Shown here piece after piece: positions 29,316 to 34,875 of a stretch of DNA of 34,875 nt; positions within the stretch are counted from its first letter, which is position 1, and every line of letters begins with the position of its first letter. This DNA comes from Herbiconiux sp. (GTDB lineage Bacteria; Actinomycetota; Actinomycetes; Actinomycetales; Microbacteriaceae): positions 1-34,875 of the forward strand of contig NZ_JAHFUY010000045.1 of NCBI RefSeq assembly GCF_023264895.1, written 5' to 3'. Below the pieces are notes generated by a model. It was not told the origin of the DNA and did not search any database. It saw nothing but the letters and a program-made list of their open reading frames with translations. The translations under genes were made by a program, and so were the position numbers.

Positions 29316-29322
29316 CCGAGCG

Positions 29323-30612
29323 CTAGCGCACGCGGAGCGGGGCGAGGAGGCGATCGGCCTCCTCCGCCCCGATCTCCGCCGACGCCCCGACGCAGCGCGG
29401 CAGCTTGACCGGCGCTGCGACCGCCTGCGGCTCGGTCACGCGCTCCAGCGTCACGATCACGCGCGCGCCGTCGTAGTCGTACCCGAGGGCGTCGCCGTCC
29501 TCCACGAGGAGCTCGCCGATCTCGACGTCGTCCTCCTCGAATCCGTCGTCCGACCCTCCGGCCGAATCCGCCGGCGAGCCCGACGACCCCTCCTCCAGAT
29601 CGGTGGTGAAACGGTGCTCCTCGGTGTTGGCCCAGTCCAGCGTGAGCTGGAGCGCGAGATGCAGCTCACCGAGATCGGCGTCGGCGTCGATCTCGAGACG
29701 CCGCCACACGGCGGGCTCGGAGCCCACGAGGCTGGCCGTCACCTCGAGCACCGTGCCCTCGGGGTGCGGATTGCCCTCGGACAGCCCGAACTCGTCGGCG
29801 AGCTCGAGCAGCACGTCGGCCAGCGCGGGCCGCAGCCCGCCGGGTGCGACCAGCCGGCCCGCGGCATCGCTCGACAGGATGCCGTCCTGCACGAGCCCCG
29901 CGAGGACCGTGTCGGTGAGCGGCGAGGCCAGGGCGAGCTCCGGCACAGAGGCCCCCGCGTCCTCGTCGAGCAGCTCGAGGATCTGCGCGGTCGCGAGCCC
30001 GGGCAGGAGCTCCGGCGAGACGGCGACGCACAGCACGCCGAGCACGCGCTCGATCACGAGCGCGCCGATCGGGCCGGCGGGGTCGAGGTCGGCGAGAGCG
30101 GCCTGCACCCGGGCCAGGAGGTCCGCCTCCGAGCGCACGACGGGAGCGAGCGCTTCGAGGGCCTGGCGAGCGGATGCCGCGGGCACGTCCGGCACGAGCT
30201 CCAGCGCGTCGATCAGGTCGAGCAGCAGTCCCGAGCCCTCGTCGACCGCGTCGGCCAGCAGCTCGTAGCTCGCGTCGATCTCGGACTCGGCCGGCGCCCA
30301 CATGCCCGTCTCGACCGCGAAGTCGAGGTAGTGCTCGAGGGTGTCGACGAGGTGCGGTGTCATCGGCGAGAGCTCCGGATCGGCCTCGACCGCGTCGAGG
30401 ACCGCGCCGAGCACCGATTCCGTCGGGGTGCGGAGGGCACCCGACGAGAGCTGGAACAGCTCGCCGAGCAGCGCCCGGGACTCCTCCGCGGCGAGGTGGT
30501 CGTGGTCGGCGACCGCCGCGACGTGCTTCGTGTACCACCGGTCGAAGCGGATCAGCAGCGCCGTGGTGGCCGCTCCCTGCGAGCGACCCCGGTCGTTCCC
30601 CTTGCCAGCCAT
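29323..30612 (-). CDS. Uncharacterised protein with C-terminal PRiA4_ORF3-like domain
   Basis: The 429-residue protein has a long alpha-helical N-terminal part (about 1-280, acidic and Leu/Ala-rich) that I do not recognise. Its C-terminal part (about 285-400) fits the plasmid pRiA4b ORF-3-like family (PF07929): [20 protein letters not shown], then [19 protein letters not shown], an acidic Gly/Ser/Asp loop and [18 protein letters not shown]. The function of this domain is not established. There are no signal peptide or membrane segments. It is transcribed against uvrA and divergent from uvrC, so the link to repair is positional only. GAGAGG 7 nt before ATG 30612 supports the start, and a TAGGAT -10 lies at 30663-30658. 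Confidence 0.8.
   Translation of the reverse strand: MAGKGNDRGRSQGAATTALLIRFDRWYTKHVAAVADHDHLAAEESRALLGELFQLSSGALRTPTESVLGAVLDAVEADPELSPMTPHLVDTLEHYLDFAVETGMWAPAESEIDASYELLADAVDEGSGLLLDLIDALELVPDVPAASARQALEALAPVVRSEADLLARVQAALADLDPAGPIGALVIERVLGVLCVAVSPELLPGLATAQILELLDEDAGASVPELALASPLTDTVLAGLVQDGILSSDAAGRLVAPGGLRPALADVLLELADEFGLSEGNPHPEGTVLEVTASLVGSEPAVWRRLEIDADADLGELHLALQLTLDWANTEEHRFTTDLEEGSSGSPADSAGGSDDGFEEDDVEIGELLVEDGDALGYDYDGARVIVTLERVTEPQAVAAPVKLPRCVGASAEIGAEEADRLLAPLRVR
29339..29370 (+). terminator. Hairpin downstream of uvrA, inside the 3' end of the opposite gene
   Basis: GGGGCGAGGAGGC (29339-29351) pairs with GCCTCCTCCGCCCC (29357-29370) around a 5-nt loop, with a single bulged base. 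It begins 24 nt after the uvrA stop and lies within the coding end of the convergent gene. No T-run. Confidence 0.55.
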
Positions 30613-30657
30613 CGCGCATCCTCTCGTCGTGCCCGACGACCGGGCATCCGAGCATCG

Positions 30658-30681
30658 ATCCTAGGCCGACACGGGTGTCGG
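30658..30681 (-). promoter_or_regulatory. Promoter and candidate operator in the divergent hypothetical-uvrC gap
   Basis: On the minus strand TAGGAT (30663-30658) is a good -10 predicting a 39-nt leader for the hypothetical gene. Immediately upstream lies an inverted repeat, CCGACAC-GG-GTGTCGG (30666-30681), with two perfect 7-bp arms. It falls where a repressor would sit between -35 and -10. The uvrC side has only a weak AATCGT (30695-30700). Confidence 0.5.
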
Positions 30682-30707
30682 TCCCGAGTGGAAGAATCGT
30701 AGGTGAC

Positions 30708-32627
30708 ATGGCAGACACAGTGAGCTACCGCCCGAAGGCGGGCGAGATCCCGACCCAGCCCGGCGTGTACCGCTTCAAGGACGCGAACGGCCGGGTGCTC
30801 TACGTCGGCAAGGCGAAGAACCTCCGCGCGCGCCTCAGCAACTACTTCGCGCCGCTCCGGAGCCTGCACGAGCGCACCCGGCGCATGGTCACGAGCGCCT
30901 CGGGCGTGGAGTGGACCGTGGTGGCGACCGACATCGAGTCGCTGCAGCTCGAGTACACCTGGATCAAGGAGTTCGATCCGCCCTTCAACGTCAAGTTCCG
31001 CGACGACAAGACCTATCCGTTCCTCGCGGTCACCCTCGCCGACGAGGCGCCGCGCGTCATGGTGACCCGCAACCACAAGGTCAGGGGTGCGCGCTACTTC
31101 GGTCCGTATCCCAAGATCTGGGCGGTGCGCGACACGATCGACCTCATGATCAAGGCGTTCCCCATCCGCACCTGCTCCGACTCGAGCTACAAGCACGCGA
31201 TGCAGACGGGGCGGCCGTGCTTCCCCGGGCAGATCGGCCGCTGCGGCGGCCCGTGCTCCGGCAAGGTCACGATCGAGGAGCACCGGGCGATCGTCGACGA
31301 CTTCGTGGCGTTCATGGCGGGCGGCGACAAGCGCTTCGTCACGGCGGCCACGAAGAACATGAGGGCGGCCGCCGAGCGCCAGGACTACGAGGCGGCGGCC
31401 AAGTACCGCGACCAGCTGCAGGCCCTCGAGGCGGTGCTCGCGAAGAGCGCCGTGGTGCTGCGCGACCGGGTCGACGCCGACCTGTTCGGCATCGAGCACG
31501 ACGAGCTCGCGGCGAGCGTGCAGCAGTTCATCGTGCGCGGAGGGCGCATCCGGGGCGAGCGGTCGTGGACCGTCGACAAGGAGCTCGACCTCGACACCGC
31601 CGAGCTCGTCGACTCGATCCTGCAGTCTGCCTACGAGGGCCAGGAGCCGCCCAAGGAGATCATCGTGCCGGCGCTGCCGGACGACACGGAGGAGCTGGAG
31701 ACCTGGCTCGGCGCCCGCCGGGCGGAGGCCAGGGGGAGGGGCACGGGCAAGGTGCAGCTGCGCACCGCCCAGCGCGGCGAGAAGGCGGCGCTCATGGCCA
31801 CGGCCACGATGAACGCCAAGAACAACCTGATGCTCTACAAGACCAGGCGCTCCTCCGACTTCGTGGCGCGCTCCCAGGCCCTCACCGACATCCAGGAGGC
31901 GCTCGGCATGACCGATGCACCGCTCCGGATGGAGTGCTACGACGTCTCGCACCTGTCGGGCACGAACATCGTGGCGTCGATGGTCGTCTTCGAGGACGGC
32001 CTGGCCAGGAAGGACCAGTACCGCCGGTTCACGATCGCCGAGTCGACCGACGACACCGACTCCATCCACCAGGTGCTCACACGCCGGCTCGCCTACCTCA
32101 AGGAGGATCCGCAGGCCGCCGAGCGGGCCGAGGCCGAGGCGCAGATCTTCAGCGACGGCGAGTCGCCGGTCGAGCCGGCGAAGCGCAAGAAGTTCTCCTA
32201 CCCGCCGAACCTCCTGATCGTCGACGGCGGGCAGCCGCAGGTCAACGCGGCGGCTCGTGCCCTCGAGGAGTCGGGCGTGCAGGGCATCTTCCTCGCGGGC
32301 ATCGCCAAGCGCCTCGAGGAGGTGTGGCTGCCGGACAGCGACTACCCCGTCATCCTGCCGCGCGGCAGCGAGGCGCTGTTCATGATCCAGCGGCTCCGCG
32401 ACGAGGCCCACCGCTTCGCCATCACGCACCAGCGGTCCCGGCGGAAGCGCGACATCACGTCGGTGCTCTCCGAGATCCCCGGTCTCGGCCCCTCCCGCGT
32501 GCGCGAGCTGCTGAAGCACTTCGGCTCGGTCACGCAGCTCAAGGCGGCGGAGCCGGAGGCCATCGCGGAGGTCAAGGGCATCGGCCCCCAGCTGGCGACG
32601 ACCATCCGCGAGACCCTGTCCAGGTAG
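30708..32627 (+). CDS. uvrC: Excinuclease ABC subunit C
   Basis: UvrC makes both incisions around a lesion bound by UvrB. The 639-residue protein contains the GIY-YIG nuclease domain (GVY 19-21, LYVG 31-34) for the 3' cut and a UVR domain (about 205-240, [18 protein letters not shown]) that binds UvrB. An RNase H-like endonuclease with [11 protein letters not shown] (D412) makes the 5' cut, and tandem helix-hairpin-helix motifs (about 582-635, [25 protein letters not shown]) bind DNA. ATG 30708 gives the expected start [15 protein letters not shown] almost touches the ATG, so initiation may be nearly leaderless. It leads the uvrC-rapZ-whiA group also found in mycobacteria and streptomycetes. 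Confidence 0.98.
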   Translation: MADTVSYRPKAGEIPTQPGVYRFKDANGRVLYVGKAKNLRARLSNYFAPLRSLHERTRRMVTSASGVEWTVVATDIESLQLEYTWIKEFDPPFNVKFRDDKTYPFLAVTLADEAPRVMVTRNHKVRGARYFGPYPKIWAVRDTIDLMIKAFPIRTCSDSSYKHAMQTGRPCFPGQIGRCGGPCSGKVTIEEHRAIVDDFVAFMAGGDKRFVTAATKNMRAAAERQDYEAAAKYRDQLQALEAVLAKSAVVLRDRVDADLFGIEHDELAASVQQFIVRGGRIRGERSWTVDKELDLDTAELVDSILQSAYEGQEPPKEIIVPALPDDTEELETWLGARRAEARGRGTGKVQLRTAQRGEKAALMATATMNAKNNLMLYKTRRSSDFVARSQALTDIQEALGMTDAPLRMECYDVSHLSGTNIVASMVVFEDGLARKDQYRRFTIAESTDDTDSIHQVLTRRLAYLKEDPQAAERAEAEAQIFSDGESPVEPAKRKKFSYPPNLLIVDGGQPQVNAAARALEESGVQGIFLAGIAKRLEEVWLPDSDYPVILPRGSEALFMIQRLRDEAHRFAITHQRSRRKRDITSVLSEIPGLGPSRVRELLKHFGSVTQLKAAEPEAIAEVKGIGPQLATTIRETLSR

Positions 32628-32630
32628 GCT
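32625..32630 (+). promoter_or_regulatory. Candidate -10 of rapZ overlapping the uvrC stop codon
   Basis: TAGGCT uses the TAG stop codon of uvrC as its first three bases and predicts a start near 32637, a 30-nt leader. The arrangement mirrors the rpsA -10, which uses the stop of the preceding gene. The -35 is not recognisable. Confidence 0.4.
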
Positions 32631-32666
32631 GGTCCAACGATCCCGAACACCGAGCGAAAGCGCACG

Positions 32667-33545
32667 ATGGCACCCGACACCCCTCAGCAGCAGGAAGTGC
32701 TGATCGTCACGGGCATGTCCGGCGCCGGCAGGTCGACCGTGGCGAACGCGCTCGAAGACCTGGGCTGGTACGTCGTCGACAACCTCCCGCCGCAGATGCT
32801 GCGGCCGCTCGTCGACCTCGCCGAGCACGCCGGATCGACGCTCCCGCGCATCGCCGCGGTCGTCGACGTGCGCGGCCGCGACTTCTTCTCCGACCTGCAG
32901 GAGATCATCCAGGCGCTCCGGAGCGGCACCCAGCTCCGCGTCGTGTTCCTCGAGGCAACCGACCAGGCCCTCGTCCGCCGCTTCGAGCAGGTGCGCCGCC
33001 CGCATCCGCTGCAGGGCAATGGCACGCTGCTCGACGGCATCGGCGCCGAGCGCTCGCGGCTCAGCCCCATCCGCGAGTCGAGCGACATCATCATCGACAC
33101 GTCGGATCTCAACATCCACCAGCTCGCCACGACGGTGCAGGAGCGGTTCTCGCACGCCGACACCGCGGGCGTGCAGGTCACGGTCATGAGCTTCGGCTTC
33201 AAGTACGGCGCTCCCACCGACGCCGACGGCATCGCCGACGCGCGGTTCCTGCCCAACCCGTTCTGGGTGCCGGAGCTCCGCGCCCACTCCGGGCTCGATT
33301 CCGAGGTCTCGGAGTACGTGCTCGGCCAGACCGGGGCGCGCGACTTCGTCGAGGCCTACGCCAAGGCCCTCGAGCCCGTGCTCGCGGGCTACCAGCGTGA
33401 GAACAAGCGCCACGCGACGATCGCCATCGGATGCACGGGCGGCAAGCACCGCTCCGTCGCCATCGCGCGCGAGCTGGCCGAGAAGATCGGCACCTATCCG
33501 GGTGTCGTGGTGAATGTGAAGCACCGCGACCTCGGTCGCGAGTGA
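32667..33545 (+). CDS. rapZ: RapZ-family nucleotide-binding protein
   Basis: This 292-residue member of the RapZ/YvcJ (UPF0042) family has an N-terminal P-loop GMSGAGRS (16-23), with Arg in place of Lys as is common in actinobacterial members. The conserved VVDNLPPQML and FLEATDQALVRRFEQVRRPHPL follow. The C-terminal domain has MSFGFKYGAPTDAD, FLPNPFWVPELR and IAIGCTGGKHRSVAIA. In E. coli RapZ senses glucosamine-6-phosphate and steers decay of the sRNA GlmZ; in Gram-positives the role is less clear. Mycobacterial Rv1421 occupies the same place. The gene follows uvrC by 39 nt and precedes whiA by 44 nt. The usual yvcK (glmR/cuvA) gene between rapZ and whiA is missing. Confidence 0.95.
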   Translation: MAPDTPQQQEVLIVTGMSGAGRSTVANALEDLGWYVVDNLPPQMLRPLVDLAEHAGSTLPRIAAVVDVRGRDFFSDLQEIIQALRSGTQLRVVFLEATDQALVRRFEQVRRPHPLQGNGTLLDGIGAERSRLSPIRESSDIIIDTSDLNIHQLATTVQERFSHADTAGVQVTVMSFGFKYGAPTDADGIADARFLPNPFWVPELRAHSGLDSEVSEYVLGQTGARDFVEAYAKALEPVLAGYQRENKRHATIAIGCTGGKHRSVAIARELAEKIGTYPGVVVNVKHRDLGRE

Positions 33546-33589
33546 GCGACCACCCCTCGTTCACGACCCAGAAGTAGAAGAAGGTTTCC

Positions 33590-34567
33590 TTGGCTCTGAC
33601 AGCCGACGTCAAAGACGAACTGGCCCGCGTCGCGGTCAGCAAGACCACCGTGCGGGCCGCCGAGCTCGCCACCGTGCTGCGGTTCGCGGGAGGTCTGCAC
33701 CTCATCTCGTCCCGCATCGCGATCGAGGCGGAGGTCGACACGCTCGACATCGTGAAGCGCGTGCTGCGCGACCTCGTGGAGCTCTACGGAGTGAAGGGCG
33801 ACGTCTCGCTCGTCGCCCCCTCCGGTGGGCGCCGTGAGGGCACCTACCTCGTGCGCGTGCTCGACGGCGGCGAGACCCTGGCCCGCCAGACCGGGCTCCT
33901 GGATGCGCGCCGCCGGCCGATCCGGGGCCTCCCGAACCGGCTCACCACGGGCACGCGCGAAGACCTCGCCGCCGTCTGGCGCGGCGCGTTCCTCGCGAGC
34001 GGCACGCTCACCGACCCGGGCCGGTCGGCCGCCCTCGAGGTCACCTGCCCCGGCAACGAGGCCGCCATGGCGCTCGTCGGTGCGGCCTCGCGGCTCGGCA
34101 TCTCGACGAAGGCTCGCGAGGTGCGGGGCGTGCACCGCGTCGTCATCCGCGACGGCGAGGCGATCGCCGCGATGCTCGGGGTGATGGGTGCGGCCGCGAC
34201 CGTCACGAAGTGGGAGGAGATGCGCCAGCGCCGCGAGGTGCGCGCCACCGCCAACCGCCTCGTCAACTTCGACGACGCGAACCTCCGCCGATCCGCCCAG
34301 GCCGCCGTCGCCGCGTGCGCGCGGGTCGAGCGCGCCATGGAGATCCTCGGCCCCGACATCCCCGACCACCTCAAGTACGCCGGCGAGCTCCGCCTCGCCC
34401 ACCGCGACTCGAGCCTCGACGAGCTCGGCCACCACGCCGACCCGCCCATGACGAAGGACGCGATCGCGGGACGCATCCGCCGCCTGCTCGCCATGGCCGA
34501 CAAGCAGGCCGCCGACGAGGGCATCCCGGGCACCGAGGCCAACCTCCCGCCCGACCTCGACGACTGA
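33590..34567 (+). CDS. whiA: Developmental/cell-division regulator WhiA
   Basis: WhiA is a DNA-binding protein with a LAGLIDADG homing-endonuclease fold that has lost nuclease function, plus a C-terminal helix-turn-helix. In Streptomyces it drives sporulation septation with WhiB, and in other Gram-positives it influences division. The 325-residue product begins [14 protein letters not shown] and contains [33 protein letters not shown] and [19 protein letters not shown]. The C-terminal HTH region is [27 protein letters not shown]. The start is the rare codon TTG (33590), supported by GAAGAAGG 5 nt upstream (33577-33584) and by the conserved N-terminus. It probably shares transcripts with rapZ. 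Confidence 0.96.
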   Translation: MALTADVKDELARVAVSKTTVRAAELATVLRFAGGLHLISSRIAIEAEVDTLDIVKRVLRDLVELYGVKGDVSLVAPSGGRREGTYLVRVLDGGETLARQTGLLDARRRPIRGLPNRLTTGTREDLAAVWRGAFLASGTLTDPGRSAALEVTCPGNEAAMALVGAASRLGISTKAREVRGVHRVVIRDGEAIAAMLGVMGAAATVTKWEEMRQRREVRATANRLVNFDDANLRRSAQAAVAACARVERAMEILGPDIPDHLKYAGELRLAHRDSSLDELGHHADPPMTKDAIAGRIRRLLAMADKQAADEGIPGTEANLPPDLDD

Positions 34568-34606
34568 GCGGCTTCTCGCGTCAACCCCCTGTTCAGCCGA
34601 ACGCAA

Positions 34607-34651
34607 TAGACTGAACATGTCACTCACAGCCGCCACTCAAGGGTCGGCGGC
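34607..34651 (+). promoter_or_regulatory. sodA promoter -10 and leader hairpin
   Basis: TAGACT (34607-34612) predicts a start near 34619 and a leader of about 55 nt. Within the leader GCCGCC (34629-34634) pairs with GGCGGC (34646-34651), an 11-nt loop between, ending 9 nt before the Shine-Dalgarno GAGGAG (34661-34666). The stem could act on translation or mRNA stability. No good -35 was found. Confidence 0.45.
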
Positions 34652-34673
34652 CTCAATCACGAGGAGATCTCTT

Positions 34674-34875
34674 ATGGCTGAGTACACTCTGCCGGACCTG
34701 CCGTACGACTACGCCGCTCTCGAGCCCCACATCTCGGGCAAGATCATGCAGCTGCACCACGACAAGCACCACGCCACCTACGTCGCCGGGGCCAACACCG
34801 CCCTCGCCGGCCTCGCCGCCGCCCGCGAAGCAGGCGACCTGGCCAACGTCAACAAGCTCGAGAAGGACCTCGCCT
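34674..34875 (+). CDS. sodA: Superoxide dismutase [Mn/Fe], N-terminal part (3' end outside window)
   Basis: The first 67 codons read [20 protein letters not shown], then [20 protein letters not shown] and a helix ending at the window edge. This is the N-terminal alpha domain of Fe/Mn superoxide dismutase, including the first metal-ligand histidine in [13 protein letters not shown]. The enzyme converts superoxide to hydrogen peroxide and oxygen. GAGGAG 7 nt upstream is an excellent Shine-Dalgarno sequence, in contrast to the leaderless genes elsewhere in the window. Choice between Mn and Fe cannot be made from this part. Confidence 0.96.
   Translation, partial: MAEYTLPDLPYDYAALEPHISGKIMQLHHDKHHATYVAGANTALAGLAAAREAGDLANVNKLEKDLA

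Noticed and set aside
29323-30612. Plasmid or transposon remnant because of the pRiA4b ORF-3-like domain
   Set aside because: There are no terminal repeats, transposase or change in base composition. The domain is widespread in chromosomes.
33590-34567. Active homing endonuclease
   Set aside because: The LAGLIDADG-like fold belongs to WhiA, a transcription factor that has lost nuclease residues; context and N-terminus confirm WhiA.

Overview
This is a 34.9 kb piece of chromosome from a very GC-rich actinobacterium. Protein character (ANTAR regulator beside pyruvate kinase, four-domain S1, WhiA, LexA box of the TCGAAC-N4-GTTCGA type, actinobacterial PFK) and gene order point to Micrococcales, most likely family Microbacteriaceae; I cannot name a genus. 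No phage, plasmid, transposase, CRISPR array or classical defence system is visible. It reads as a core region with lineage-specific insertions.

Layout. 1-5647: end of pyruvate kinase, a lipoprotein, tRNA-Leu(CAA), an ANTAR response regulator (PdtaR type), a hotdog thioesterase and DNA polymerase I. 5692-11765 (minus strand): the SOS mutasome imuA'-imuB-dnaE2, with a perfect LexA box inside its promoter. 11832-15183: a translationally coupled trio of DUF885 metallopeptidase, DUF4166 protein and TIGR01777 epimerase. 15288-17843: a large LuxR-type regulator. 17951-22581: rpsA, then coaE overlapping the 5-oxoprolinase genes pxpABC. 22569-22652: a near-perfect inverted repeat with 37-nt arms, separating pxpC from convergent pfkA. 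23789-32627: uvrB, a small membrane protein, uvrA, a protein with a PRiA4_ORF3-like domain, and uvrC. 32667-34875: rapZ, whiA and the start of sodA.

The backbone pyk-pdtaR-polA-rpsA-coaE-uvrB-uvrA matches the M. tuberculosis order (Rv1617-Rv1638), and uvrC-rapZ-whiA matches Rv1420-Rv1423 without the yvcK homologue. The window therefore joins all three UvrABC subunits, the polymerase that fills excision gaps and the error-prone translesion complex within 30 kb.

The most striking signal is regulatory. Six genes (pdtaR, polA, the DUF885 peptidase, coaE, uvrB, uvrA) have a TANNNT -10 hexamer whose first T lies exactly 12 nt before the start codon. This predicts transcripts that begin on the start codon and have no leader. 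The imuA' and small membrane protein genes have weaker hexamers at the same distance. I found no convincing wholly new multi-gene system. The best leads are the leaderless-promoter rule, the large inverted repeat, the intergenic element with two competing pairings between imuB and dnaE2, and the uncharacterised protein between uvrA and uvrC.
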